DNA of 64,000 bases from Phycicoccus sp. (GTDB lineage Bacteria > Actinomycetota > Actinomycetes > Actinomycetales > Dermatophilaceae), in contig JAGOME010000011.1 in NCBI GenBank assembly GCA_017993715.1, positions 1 to 64,000 on the forward strand. The letters run 5' to 3'. The notes under the pieces are model-generated. The model was not told where the DNA came from, searched no databases, and saw only the letters and a program-made list of their open reading frames with translations. Positions 1 to 8,710 of the stretch are shown piece after piece. The translations under genes were made by a program, and so were the position numbers. Within the stretch, counting starts at the first letter, position 1; every line of letters begins with the position of its first letter.

Positions 1-736
1 TGGCGGCATTCGTCCAGCCCTGACTGGTAAGCCAACCGGCGGCTCCGCCGTACTCCGCCCGCAGGGTGTTCAGGAAGGCGGCCATGGTCTCGGGGCGGGT
101 GTCCTGGTCCGCGAGAGCCTGAGTCGAGAGGGCGGCGCCGTAGAGGTCGCTGCGGGACAGCCGCTCGAGGATCTGGGGGAGGCGCTCACCCGAGGCGGCG
201 TAGTCCGCGACGATGTCGTCCTCGGCGACTCCGGCGACGTCCAGCGCCAAGGCCGTCACCGTGCCCGTGCGGTCCTTGCCGGCCGCGCAGTGGACGATGA
301 CCGCGCCGGAGGCGTCGGCAATGACGGAGAGCGCGGCCGACGTGGCGGCGCCGTTGCCGCTGAGGTAGCCCAGATAGTGGTTGGTCCAGAATGCCGCGTC
401 GCGATCCTGGCGCGCCGGGTCGCGGATGAGCAGCGCATCGCTGACCTTGAAGGCCTGTTCGCCGAGGAGCGAGTGGTGATGGTGGGTCAATGAGGTCACC
501 TGGCGCAGCGGTCCTGGCCCGGTGAAGCTCACCTCTGTCTCGCTGCGCAGGTCCAGCACGTCGCTCACCCCGAGCGCACCGACCAGGCGGTCCACATCGG
601 TGGGGGAGAGGTCCTGGAGGTTGTCCGAGCGGATCAGGCGGTGCGGCTGGACCGCTCCGCCACCGCGGGTCGGCAAGCCGCCGAGGTCCCGCATGTTGAC
701 CACGCCATCGAGTTCGATCCATCGGTGCTGCGTCAC
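1..736 (-). CDS. Tyrosine-protein phosphatase (Y_phosphatase3 / IphP-like), 3' end outside window
   Basis: Cytoplasmic phosphatase of the actinobacterial Y_phosphatase3 type, expected to remove phosphate from Tyr (or Ser/Thr, or phosphoinositides). About 245 codons are visible and no stop is reached before base 1. The N-terminus has the family opening VVNMRDLGG, followed by IRSDNLQDLSPTD. The catalytic P-loop HCAAGKDRTG is complete, with Cys150 and Arg156 forming the CX5R signature. The GTG start at 736 is chosen because a TAGGAT -10 box (743-748, complement) ends 6 bases upstream, so the mRNA is probably leaderless; an ATG a few bases upstream hits a stop at once. It diverges from mmsA. The substrate is not predictable. 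Confidence 0.88.
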   Translation of the reverse strand, partial: MTQHRWIELDGVVNMRDLGGLPTRGGGAVQPHRLIRSDNLQDLSPTDVDRLVGALGVSDVLDLRSETEVSFTGPGPLRQVTSLTHHHHSLLGEQAFKVSDALLIRDPARQDRDAAFWTNHYLGYLSGNGAATSAALSVIADASGAVIVHCAAGKDRTGTVTALALDVAGVAEDDIVADYAASGERLPQILERLSRSDLYGAALSTQALADQDTRPETMAAFLNTLRAEYGGAAGWLTSQGWTNAA

Positions 737-766
737 CACGTCATCCTAGGCAGCCGCCGACTCCGT

Positions 767-812
767 GTTGGGTGCGCGCACCTGTGCCGGGGCCGGGGTG
801 CGCGCACCCAAC
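767..812. repeat. Long inverted repeat, 16-bp arms, in a divergent promoter region
   Basis: GTTGGGTGCGCGCACC (767-782) pairs perfectly with its complement at 797-812 around a 14-base loop. Each arm also contains the 12-bp self-palindrome GGTGCGCGCACC. It lies between two divergently transcribed genes, so it cannot be a terminator for either. A second copy with nearly identical arms sits at 20550-20593. Confidence 0.85.
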
Positions 813-961
813 GCTGGGTGATTGGGTCGCCAAAGGTGCCGAGATGGCCAGCACCTGGTCTCAAGATGGACAAATCGGCCCTATCGGCCACGAGGGGTCG
901 CCCGTAGCGTCAGGTCCAGCCCGCCGGGGACCCGCCCGGCCATCGCCCCGAAGGAGCCACG

Positions 962-2467
962 GTGACCGACGCATCGCTTCCCCTCGTCCCCCACTGGATC
1001 GACGGCGCCGCCGTCCCGTCCACGAGCGGGCGGACCGCCCCGGTCTACGACCCCGCCCTGGGTGTCGCCACCAAGAACGTCGGTCTCGCCGGCGCCGCCG
1101 AGATCGAGGCCGCCATCGCGTCGGCCGCGGCGGCATTCCCGGCCTGGCGGGACACCTCGCTGGCCAAGCGTCAGACCATCATGTTCCGCTTCCGCGACCT
1201 GCTCGATTCCCGCAAGGGCGAGCTGGCCGAGATCCTGACCGCCGAGCACGGCAAGGTGATCTCGGACGCCATGGGTGAGATCGCCCGCGGCCAAGAGGTC
1301 GCCGAGTTCGCGACGACGCTGGCCCACCACCTCAAGGGCGAGTACTCCGAGAATGTCTCGACCGACGTCGATGTCTACTCCACGCGCCAGCCCCTGGGAG
1401 TCGTCGGCATCATCTCCCCGTTCAACTTCCCGGCCATGGTCCCGATGTGGTTCTTCCCCATCGCCATTGCCGCCGGTAACTCTGTGGTCCTCAAGCCGTC
1501 CGAGAAGGACCCGTCGGCGGCGATCTGGCTCGCTGAGCTGTGGAAGGAAGCCGGTCTGCCCGACGGCGTCTTCACCGTCCTGCAGGGCGACAAGGAGGCT
1601 GTTGACGGACTGCTGACCCACCCGGAGGTGGCCGCGATCTCGTTCGTCGGCTCGACTCCGATCGCGCAGTACATCTACGAGGAGGGCGCCAAGCACGGCA
1701 AGCGCGTCCAGGCTCTCGGCGGTGCCAAGAACCACATGCTCGTCCTCCCCGACGCGGACCTCGACCTTGTCGCCGACTCGGCCGTTAACGCCGGTTTCGG
1801 CTCGGCCGGTGAGCGGTGCATGGCGATCAGCGTCGTCCTCGCCGTCGAGCCCGTTGCCGACGAGCTCATCGCCAAAGTCTCCGAGCGGATGGGCCAGATC
1901 AAGGTCGGCGACGGTCGCCGCTCTTGCGACATGGGTCCCCTCGTGACGCGCGAGCACCGAGACAAGGTGGCGTCCTACATCGATGTCGCCATCGCCGACG
2001 GGGCCACCGTCGTGGTCGACGGCCGCGGCGCCGAGGTCGATGGTGCAGCCGACGGTTTCTGGCTCGGCCCCACCCTCATCGACAACGTCCCGACGACATC
2101 CCGCGCCTACACCGAGGAGATCTTCGGCCCGGTGCTGTCGGTCGTGCGGGTGCAGTCCTACGAGGAGGGTGTGGCCCTGATCAACAGTGGCGCCTTCGGC
2201 AACGGCACGGCGATCTTCACCAACGACGGCGGTGCCGCGCGGCGCTTCCAGCGCGAGGTCCAGGTCGGCATGATCGGCATCAACGTGCCCATCCCCGTGC
2301 CAGTCGCGACGTTCTCCTTCGGCGGCTGGAAGGCGTCGCTCTTTGGCGACACCAAGGCCCACGGCGCCGAGGGTGTGCGCTTCTTCACCCAGCAGAAGGC
2401 CATCACCAGCCGCTGGCTCGACCCGAGCCACGGCGGCCTCAACCTCGGCTTCCCCCAGAACGGCTGA
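962..2467 (+). CDS. mmsA: CoA-acylating methylmalonate-semialdehyde dehydrogenase
   Basis: Oxidises (methyl)malonate semialdehyde to propionyl-CoA or acetyl-CoA with release of CO2, using NAD+ and CoA. It is the last step of valine, beta-alanine and inositol-type degradation. The 501-aa length is normal for MmsA/IolA. The aldehyde-dehydrogenase oxyanion Asn is in SPFNFP (about residue 155), and the catalytic Cys286 is in the family motif GERCMA. The GTG at 962 has AAGGAG 5 bases upstream (951-956). It is convergent with pucR. The nearby omega-aminotransferase at 4178 would make its semialdehyde substrate, so the two probably act in one pathway. A direct repeat ATCGGCC (874-880, 883-889) upstream may be a regulator site, but this is unproven. 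Confidence 0.93.
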   Translation: MTDASLPLVPHWIDGAAVPSTSGRTAPVYDPALGVATKNVGLAGAAEIEAAIASAAAAFPAWRDTSLAKRQTIMFRFRDLLDSRKGELAEILTAEHGKVISDAMGEIARGQEVAEFATTLAHHLKGEYSENVSTDVDVYSTRQPLGVVGIISPFNFPAMVPMWFFPIAIAAGNSVVLKPSEKDPSAAIWLAELWKEAGLPDGVFTVLQGDKEAVDGLLTHPEVAAISFVGSTPIAQYIYEEGAKHGKRVQALGGAKNHMLVLPDADLDLVADSAVNAGFGSAGERCMAISVVLAVEPVADELIAKVSERMGQIKVGDGRRSCDMGPLVTREHRDKVASYIDVAIADGATVVVDGRGAEVDGAADGFWLGPTLIDNVPTTSRAYTEEIFGPVLSVVRVQSYEEGVALINSGAFGNGTAIFTNDGGAARRFQREVQVGMIGINVPIPVPVATFSFGGWKASLFGDTKAHGAEGVRFFTQQKAITSRWLDPSHGGLNLGFPQNG

Positions 2468-2480
2468 ACCTCCTCCCACA

Positions 2481-2525
2481 GCGTCCGGCACGGCATTCGG
2501 CGTCTGCCAACGCCGTGCCGGACGC
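2481..2525. terminator. Bidirectional hairpin between mmsA and pucR
   Basis: The arms GCGTCCGGCACGGC and GCCGTGCCGGACGC enclose a short loop, right after the mmsA stop and just before the pucR stop on the other strand. There is no U-tract, as for most hairpins in this window. It probably terminates both convergent transcripts. Confidence 0.7.
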
Positions 2526-2530
2526 CCGGG

Positions 2531-4045
2531 TCAGGTCGTCAGCTGGATCGCCAGCCAGAGCTCGGCTCGGGCGGCGAAGGTCGACAGGTCCATCTCTAGG
2601 AGCCGCTCGACGGTCTGGGCCCGGTTGCGCAGGGTATGGCGATGAATGCCGAGTTCGCGCGCCGCGGGATCCCAGGCGCAGCCATGGCGCAGCCACACCT
2701 GCATCGTCCGCACGAGCATCTCCGGTTCTGGGTGCTGGTGAAGGGGCTCGATGAGGCGACGCGCTACCTCGACCGCGCCCCGGTCGTCGAGCAGGCCGAG
2801 CAGGCCCTGCCCGTACATCGCCTCGAATGCCGTGACGGCCTGACTGCTTGCACCCCGCTGACGCGCTCGGTCCGCCTCGGTCAGGAGCCGGTCGAGGTCT
2901 GACCACGGCCCCGGCGCCGACGCCCCGGCCCGCATGCCGTGGCGATCGAGCACCTCTGCAAGCAGCGCAAGATCCTGCGCGGCCAGCAGGACGACGATGT
3001 CCCCGGCGCGCTCGGCGACGAACCATCCGCGGCCCGACGCCGCCGCTCGACGCTCAAGATCGTGGCGCGCAGTCGTGGCGGCCGGGTCCAGGGGCAGGAC
3101 GGCGACGCGGATGGGCTCGGCGGGGATCGTGTCGCCTAGTCGCTCCAGGGCCGGGCGCACCAACTCGGCCGATCCGGCCAGCAGTAGTTCCAACAGCCCC
3201 GACCGCAGGTCCGAACGCACACTGTCCAGGGTGCGACTCTGCTCGACGCTGATGCTCGCCAGGGCAATGACGCTGGTGATCAGGTCGGTTTCCGCAGCAT
3301 CCAAGGGGCCGGCCGTGCCGACCGCAAGGACCCCCCGAAGTCGGTCGTGCTGTCCGAGCGTCTGGAGCGTGACGTCGCCGCCGGCCGCCGTGATCCGCAT
3401 CCCCGCCCGCTGTCCCCGCTGCAGCACCGTGCGCACGCTCGAACGGACTGGGGCCAGCACGTCGACCGGCGTCTCGATGAGGGTCGGTACCGGCACGATG
3501 TCCCCGGCCGCATCAAAGAGGAGCACCCAGCACTTCAGCTGTCGTTCGAGTTCGCGCAGCACGGAGGCCAACCCGTCGGGACGCAGCGCCGCGCGAGCCA
3601 AGGCGCGGTGCGCGGTGAGCGACCATTCGAGGCGCTTGCGCTGATCGGCAGCGACGGCCTCGGCCACCGCGCGGATGGTCACGATGAACGGAGTCCGATC
3701 GACCACCTCGCATAGTGGGAGTCCGACGTCTGCGCAGGCCGCGATCAGCGGCCCGGGGATGGTGTCGTGGATGACCTCGGTGGCGAACGCCAGCCCGCCG
3801 ACCCCGCTCGCAGCCAGGCGGGCGGCATACGTGTGGAATGCCGCGTCGCCGTCCGTCTCGGAGAACTGGGCGCCGTTGGTGAGCAGGAGTTGGCCGGGCT
3901 CGACCCACGGGGTGGGGTCGGGCAGGTCCGTGCTGTGGGCCCACAGCACGGCACGGTCCAGATCGCCGCCGTCGTCCGGGCGGCCCTGGATCAACCGCAG
4001 CCCGGTGTCGGGTCGAGCCAGGAGCGTGCGGAGGGTGGCGGGCAT
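2531..4045 (-). CDS. PucR-family transcriptional regulator
   Basis: Cytoplasmic DNA-binding regulator of about 504 aa. The N-terminal PucR sensor domain opens with TLRTLLARPDTGLRL and contains the family motif DPTPWVEPGQLLLTNG. A GGDEF-like middle region follows, and the C-terminal HTH_30 is recognisable in RELGIHRHTLRNR. The ATG at 4045 is preferred because GGGAGG lies 4 bases upstream and it puts the conserved TLRTLLA at residue 4; an ATG at 4090 would add 15 residues behind a weaker site. It is divergent from the aminotransferase at 4178 and convergent with mmsA. By position it most likely controls these two genes; the effector (an amine, beta-alanine or similar) is inferred only. Confidence 0.88.
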   Translation of the reverse strand: MPATLRTLLARPDTGLRLIQGRPDDGGDLDRAVLWAHSTDLPDPTPWVEPGQLLLTNGAQFSETDGDAAFHTYAARLAASGVGGLAFATEVIHDTIPGPLIAACADVGLPLCEVVDRTPFIVTIRAVAEAVAADQRKRLEWSLTAHRALARAALRPDGLASVLRELERQLKCWVLLFDAAGDIVPVPTLIETPVDVLAPVRSSVRTVLQRGQRAGMRITAAGGDVTLQTLGQHDRLRGVLAVGTAGPLDAAETDLITSVIALASISVEQSRTLDSVRSDLRSGLLELLLAGSAELVRPALERLGDTIPAEPIRVAVLPLDPAATTARHDLERRAAASGRGWFVAERAGDIVVLLAAQDLALLAEVLDRHGMRAGASAPGPWSDLDRLLTEADRARQRGASSQAVTAFEAMYGQGLLGLLDDRGAVEVARRLIEPLHQHPEPEMLVRTMQVWLRHGCAWDPAARELGIHRHTLRNRAQTVERLLEMDLSTFAARAELWLAIQLTT

Positions 4046-4177
4046 CAAGCCTCCCGAATCGTGTGCCAGTACGTCGATATCGGGTGTCATCTTTCACCAT
4101 TCCCGACACTGGTCAGGCGTCCGCTCCGGCGGGAAGATGGCAGAGAACCTCCCACCGACCACTCAAAGGACGTCCCC

Positions 4178-5500
4178 ATGACCGCCGACACCGTCGCCGC
4201 CGTCGACAACGCCACGACGATCGCCATCGACACCGAGCATGTGTTCCACTCGTGGTCGGCCCAGGCGCATCTGGCACCGATGGCCATTGCGGGGGGCCTC
4301 GGGAGCACGGTCTGGGACCACGAGGGGCGCTCGTACCTCGATCTGTCCAGCCAGTTGGTCAACACCAACCTGGGTCACCAGCACCCCAAGATCATCGAGG
4401 GCATCAAGCGTCAAGCAGACCAGCTCACCACCGTCGCTCCGGCCGCCGCCAACCTCACCCGAGGGCGGGCCGCCGAGAAGATCCTGGCCCACGCACCCGA
4501 GGGTTTCGCCAAGGTCTTCTTCACCAACGGCGGCGCCGACGCCAACGAGAACGCGATCCGGATGGCCCGCTTGGTCACTGGCCGCGACAAGGTCATCTCG
4601 CGGTACCGCTCCTACCACGGCAACACCGGTGCGGCCATTGTCGCCACCGGCGATTGGCGGCGCGTCCCCAACGAGTACTCCCGCGGGCACGTGCACGTCT
4701 TTGGTCCCTACCTGTACCGCTCGGAGTTCTGGGCCCAGGATGAGGCGCAGGAGTGCGAGCGCGCGCTGCACCACCTCGAGCGGGTCATCCAGGCCGAGGG
4801 CTCCACCTCCGTCGCCGCGGTGCTCCTCGAGAGCATCCCCGGCACCGCCGGCATCATGGTCCCGCCGACCGGCTATCTCGCCGGAGTCCGGGAGATCTGC
4901 GACCGCTACGGGATCATCCTCATTCTCGACGAGGTCATGGCCGGGTTCGGTCGCGCCGGTGAGTGGTTCGCGTTCGACGCCCAGAATGTCACCCCCGACC
5001 TGATCACGTTCGCCAAGGGCGTGAACTCCGGCTACGTCCCGGTCGGTGGGGTCCTGATCAGCGAGCCGATCTCCTCGGCCTTCGACGACCGCGTGTTCCC
5101 CGGTGGCCTGACCTACTCGGGCCACCCGCTGGCGATGGGGTCGATCGTCGCCAGCATCGAGGCCATGGAGGAGGACGGTGTCATTGAGCACGCCCGCGCC
5201 ATCGGGACTGACATCCTCGGCCCCGGCTTGACGGCCCTGATGGGGCGGCACGACGTCATTGGTGAGGTCCGCGGGGCCGGTGTCTTCTGGGCCGTGGAGT
5301 TGGTGGCCGATCGTGACTCCCGTACCCCCGTGGACGCCGCGACGATGGGCCGGCTCAAGGCGGCCATGCTCGAGCGGGGCGCCCTGCCCTTCCTCTCCGA
5401 GAACCGCCTGCATGTCGTCCCCCCGTGCATCGTCACTGACGACGAAGCCCAGCGCGGCCTGGAGATCATTGACGAGTCGCTCAGCACGCTGCGCCCCTGA
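4178..5500 (+). CDS. Class III omega-amino acid aminotransferase (beta-alanine/GABA:pyruvate type)
   Basis: PLP-dependent transaminase of 440 aa that moves a terminal amino group from an omega-amino acid to a keto acid, giving a semialdehyde. Visible family features are FFTNGGADANENAIRMAR, the Asp in LDEVMAGFGR that contacts the pyridine nitrogen, and the Schiff-base Lys280 in ITFAKGVNSG. The ATG at 4178 has AAAGGA 7 bases upstream. It is divergent from pucR and near mmsA, so beta-alanine or beta-aminoisobutyrate going to a semialdehyde and then an acyl-CoA is the best reading. GABA, taurine or putrescine as donor cannot be excluded from sequence. Confidence 0.86.
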   Translation: MTADTVAAVDNATTIAIDTEHVFHSWSAQAHLAPMAIAGGLGSTVWDHEGRSYLDLSSQLVNTNLGHQHPKIIEGIKRQADQLTTVAPAAANLTRGRAAEKILAHAPEGFAKVFFTNGGADANENAIRMARLVTGRDKVISRYRSYHGNTGAAIVATGDWRRVPNEYSRGHVHVFGPYLYRSEFWAQDEAQECERALHHLERVIQAEGSTSVAAVLLESIPGTAGIMVPPTGYLAGVREICDRYGIILILDEVMAGFGRAGEWFAFDAQNVTPDLITFAKGVNSGYVPVGGVLISEPISSAFDDRVFPGGLTYSGHPLAMGSIVASIEAMEEDGVIEHARAIGTDILGPGLTALMGRHDVIGEVRGAGVFWAVELVADRDSRTPVDAATMGRLKAAMLERGALPFLSENRLHVVPPCIVTDDEAQRGLEIIDESLSTLRP

Positions 5501-5513
5501 TCACCCCTCATGC

Positions 5514-5551
5514 CGGTCTCCGGGGCTGGCCTCGCCAGGCCCCGGAGACCG
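5514..5551 (+). terminator. Hairpin after the aminotransferase
   Basis: CGGTCTCCGGGGC and GCCCCGGAGACCG form a perfect 13-bp stem with a 12-base loop, starting 13 bases after the stop codon. There is no U-tract. Confidence 0.75.
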
Positions 5552-5606
5552 CGCGTGGTCCGGTCGGCGCGCCCGGCCCGGCCGGCCCGGCGCCTAGGAT
5601 GACTCA

Positions 5607-6863
5607 GTGCCGTTGCAGCCCGAGGGCGACCCCGCCCCGACCGATGGCCGGCTTCCCGACCACTGCCTGGACTCGCTGACGCAGCGGCCGCTGTCGGTCT
5701 ACGTGCACGTCCCGTTTTGTCGTGTTCGCTGCGGGTATTGCGACTTCAACACGTACACCCGAGGCGAGCTCGGCGACGGCTCAAGCGCCGCGACCTATGC
5801 CGCCGATGCGCTCGCGGAGCTCGACCTCGCTGTGTCGGTCCTGGGGGACGCGGCCCCCGCCGTCTCCACCGTCTTCTTCGGCGGAGGCACCCCCACGCTG
5901 CTCCCCGCAGCCGACCTCGTGCGAATCGTCGACGGCATTCGGGATCGGTTCGGGCTCACCGACGACGCGGAGATCACGACCGAGGCCAACCCCGACACCG
6001 TGGACACGGCCTATCTGGAGGCGCTGGCCCGTGGTGGCGTCACCCGGGTATCGATCGGGATGCAGAGCGCGGTCCCTCAGGTGCTGCAGACCCTGGACCG
6101 CACCCACGACCCCGCGGGAGTGGGCCTGGCGGTGTCCCGGGCCCGTGCGGTCGGCCTGGCGACCAGCGTCGACCTCATCTACGGCACGCCTGGCGAGAGT
6201 GTCGCCGACTGGCGGTGCAGTCTCGACGCGGCCACCGCGTTGCACCCTGACCACATCTCGGCCTACGCGCTGACCGTGGAAGTGGGCACAGCGTTGCATC
6301 GGCGGGTGACCCGCGGCGACCTGCCCGCACCCGAGGCGGACGACGAGGCGGAGAAGTACGAGCTGGCCGACGCCGTTCTGCGCCGAGCGGGATACGCGTG
6401 GTACGAGATCAGCAACTGGGCCACGGACCCGGCCTTGGAGAGCCGCCACAACCGGGCCTACTGGCGCGGCGACAACTGGTGGGGAGTCGGGCCCGGCGCC
6501 CACAGTCACGTGGGCGGAGTGCGTTGGTGGAACGTCAAGCATCCCCGGGCGTATGCCGCGCGCCTCGCCGATGGCGAGTCGCCGGCCGCGGCCCGCGAAG
6601 TCCTCACCGACGAGCAGCAGCTCGATGAGCGGATCCTGCTCGGGGTACGGATGCGTGAAGGACTCCCGCTGCCGGTCGTCCCGGACGTCGGCCGCCGGGC
6701 CGTGGCGGGTCTGGTTGCCCAAGGACTCATCGACGGCCCTGCGGCGGTGCGCGATCGACGGGTCGTCCTGACCGTCCGCGGCCGGCTGCTCGCGGACCTC
6801 GTCGTGGGCCGGCTCCTGCTCGGCGATGGCGCCGATGTGACCTCCACCGCGCAGGTGTGGTGA
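5607..6863 (+). CDS. hemW: Radical SAM heme chaperone HemW
   Basis: HemN-like radical SAM protein of 418 aa that is thought to insert heme into respiratory enzymes, not to oxidise coproporphyrinogen. The [4Fe-4S] cluster cysteines are C38, C42 and C45 in PFCRVRCGYC, followed by the SAM-binding GGGTPTLL. The C-terminal HemN domain contains SRHNRAYWRG. The GTG at 5607 is preceded by TAGGAT (5595-5600) with a 6-base gap, so it is probably leaderless. hemW directly before hrcA-dnaJ is standard actinobacterial order, although here three genes intervene. Confidence 0.92.
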   Translation: MPLQPEGDPAPTDGRLPDHCLDSLTQRPLSVYVHVPFCRVRCGYCDFNTYTRGELGDGSSAATYAADALAELDLAVSVLGDAAPAVSTVFFGGGTPTLLPAADLVRIVDGIRDRFGLTDDAEITTEANPDTVDTAYLEALARGGVTRVSIGMQSAVPQVLQTLDRTHDPAGVGLAVSRARAVGLATSVDLIYGTPGESVADWRCSLDAATALHPDHISAYALTVEVGTALHRRVTRGDLPAPEADDEAEKYELADAVLRRAGYAWYEISNWATDPALESRHNRAYWRGDNWWGVGPGAHSHVGGVRWWNVKHPRAYAARLADGESPAAAREVLTDEQQLDERILLGVRMREGLPLPVVPDVGRRAVAGLVAQGLIDGPAAVRDRRVVLTVRGRLLADLVVGRLLLGDGADVTSTAQVW

Positions 6864-6942
6864 AGACAACCTGGATGGTCGGGCCGTCGGGACCGCAAGG
6901 CATACTCCCCAGCAGTACCGACCAACGACGTCAAGGGGAGCC

Positions 6943-7701
6943 ATGACCGATTCACTGCGCGGCCGCACAGCCATCGTCACGGGAGCGAGCCGAGGCATCG
7001 GCCTGGCCATCGCGCAGCGTCTGGTCGATCATGGCGCCAACGTCGTCATCACGGCCCGCAAGCCGGAGCCGCTGGCCGAGGCGGTTGCTGCACTGGGAGG
7101 TCCGGAGCGCGCCGTGGCCGTGGCCGGAGGCGCCGACAACCCCGAGCATCAGGACGAGGCCATCGCGATCGCGAACGAGGCTTTCGGGCAGCCGGTCACG
7201 CTCATGGTGAACAACACCGGGATCAACCCGGTCTTCGGCCCGCTGATGACGATGGACCTCGGGGCCGCCCGCAAGATCTTCGAAGTCAACGTCATGGCCG
7301 CCCTGTCCTGGGTGCAAAAGCTGCACGCGACCGGGCTGGGCGAGCGCGGGGGCGCCCTGGTCAACGTCTCCTCGATCGCGGGCCTGCGCCCGGCGCCCGG
7401 GGTGTCCATGTACGGCGCGAGCAAGGCCGCGTTGCGGCATCTGACCGAGGAGCTGGCCTACGAGCTGGGCCCGTCGATCCGCGTCAATGCGGTCGCGCCC
7501 GCCGTGGTCAAGACCCGCTTCGCCACGGCGCTGTACCAGGGTCGCGAGGACGAGGTCGCCGCGGCCTATCCCCTCAAGCGACTTGGCGTGCCCGACGACA
7601 TCGCGAGCGTCGTGGCCTTCCTGCTCTCCGACGATGCCGGGTGGATGACTGGGCAGACGTTGGTGGTCGACGGGGGAGTCCTGCTCGGCGGGGGAGTCTG
7701 A
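6943..7701 (+). CDS. SDR-family oxidoreductase (FabG-like)
   Basis: Cytoplasmic NAD(P)-dependent short-chain dehydrogenase of 252 aa. The Rossmann glycine motif TGASRGIG is at residues 13-20, followed by the structural NNTG (NNTGINPV). The active-site pair is Tyr157 and Lys161 in YGASK, with the C-terminal MTGQTLVVDGG typical of classical SDRs. A clear SD (AAGGGGAG) precedes the ATG. It resembles 3-oxoacyl-ACP reductases, but the genomic context gives no substrate. A strong hairpin follows, so it is probably monocistronic or ends a unit that begins with hemW. Confidence 0.88.
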   Translation: MTDSLRGRTAIVTGASRGIGLAIAQRLVDHGANVVITARKPEPLAEAVAALGGPERAVAVAGGADNPEHQDEAIAIANEAFGQPVTLMVNNTGINPVFGPLMTMDLGAARKIFEVNVMAALSWVQKLHATGLGERGGALVNVSSIAGLRPAPGVSMYGASKAALRHLTEELAYELGPSIRVNAVAPAVVKTRFATALYQGREDEVAAAYPLKRLGVPDDIASVVAFLLSDDAGWMTGQTLVVDGGVLLGGGV

Positions 7702-7715
7702 TCAGAGCAACGAGC

Positions 7716-7745
7716 GAGCCCGCGACCGGTGTCGGTCGCGGGCTC
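7716..7745. terminator. Hairpin between SDR and DUF4870 genes
   Basis: GAGCCCGCGACC pairs with GGTCGCGGGCTC in a perfect 12-bp stem with a 6-base loop. It is placed between two convergent genes and probably serves both. Confidence 0.75.
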
Positions 7746-7782
7746 GTCGTCCTACTGATGGTGGCCGTCTAGGACCAGGCGG

Positions 7783-8580
7783 TCACTTGACGAACTGGGG
7801 CGTCAGCGGCGGGGTCCACCACTCACCGTTCCAGGCCTTGACGGCGCCGAGGATGTGCAGCACGACCCCGAACACGACCACGATCGGGTAGGTGATGAAG
7901 CCGATCAGGACGATCATCAGGACCGCCGAGATGATCAGCCCGATGCCGGTCATGATCTGGACGTTGAGCGCATTGGCGGCCTGGGCGCGCACGAACGGAC
8001 CGCGATCCTTGTAGATGAGGTAGACCACGAGGGCCGCCACGAAACCGAGCGTGCCCCCGCTGAAGGCGGTGGCGGCAGCCGCCACACCATGCGAAAGGGC
8101 GCCGATCTGACGCTCGTTCTCGGGGGTGAGCGGGGCCGCAGGTGCACCGTACGTGGGGCCGGTCGGGGCGGTGCCGTAGCCAGGAGCGGCCTGTTGCGGG
8201 TAGGCGCCGGGGGCGGCAGACGTGGGCGGGGTGCCGTACGACACGGGACCCGTCGGCTGGGCAGGCGCCCCGTAGGCCGGGCCGGAGTAGGCCGGCGCGG
8301 CCTGCGGGATCGGTGCGGCCTGGGGCGTGGACATCTCGAGGATGTTGGGCTCGGCGGGGGCCTGCGGTGCGGGCGGCGGCGCCGGCACGGTCCCGACGAC
8401 GTCGTTGACGTCGACGACCTCGGTGGCGTCGACGGGTCCGGCGTTCGAGGCCTCCACCTCGATGGACTCGGTCGGGGCATCGGCGACGGGAACCTGTGCC
8501 ATCGCGTCGAGGTCGGGGCTCTGGGGCTGTGTGGTGTCGGACGTCGGGTCCGACGAAGTGCGGGCATCGTGCTCGCTCAT
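7783..8580 (-). CDS. DUF4870 membrane protein with long Pro/Ala-rich N-terminus
   Basis: 265 aa. The first ~150 residues are disordered, acidic at first and then rich in P, A, Y and G. The last ~110 form the DUF4870 membrane domain with three hydrophobic helices (LGFVAALVVYLIYKD, TGIGLIISAVLMIVLIG and YPIVVVFGVVLHILGAVKAW). Such proteins are found throughout actinobacteria; the function is unknown. The ATG at 8580 is chosen because AAGGAGG lies 5 bases upstream; an in-frame ATG at 8595 lacks one. It is transcribed alone. Confidence 0.85.
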   Translation of the reverse strand: MSEHDARTSSDPTSDTTQPQSPDLDAMAQVPVADAPTESIEVEASNAGPVDATEVVDVNDVVGTVPAPPPAPQAPAEPNILEMSTPQAAPIPQAAPAYSGPAYGAPAQPTGPVSYGTPPTSAAPGAYPQQAAPGYGTAPTGPTYGAPAAPLTPENERQIGALSHGVAAAATAFSGGTLGFVAALVVYLIYKDRGPFVRAQAANALNVQIMTGIGLIISAVLMIVLIGFITYPIVVVFGVVLHILGAVKAWNGEWWTPPLTPQFVK

Positions 8581-8710
8581 GGCGTCCTCCTTCAAGGGGA
8601 TCTGCTCTCAATTTCACCAGAGCCGAATGCCGCGGCGCCCCCTTTCCGGGGTCCGGTCAGGGTGCGATCAGGGCAGGACCGCCACGGCCGCGGAGCCTGC
8701 CTGCGCTGTC

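Noticed and set aside
874..889. ATCGGCC direct repeat upstream of mmsA as PucR operator
   Set aside because: It does not recur in the pucR-aminotransferase intergenic region; too short to support.
881..2491. Long open frame on the minus strand opposite mmsA
   Set aside because: Its composition follows the complement of a real gene with strong third-position GC; no domain, start site or SD. Antisense shadow.
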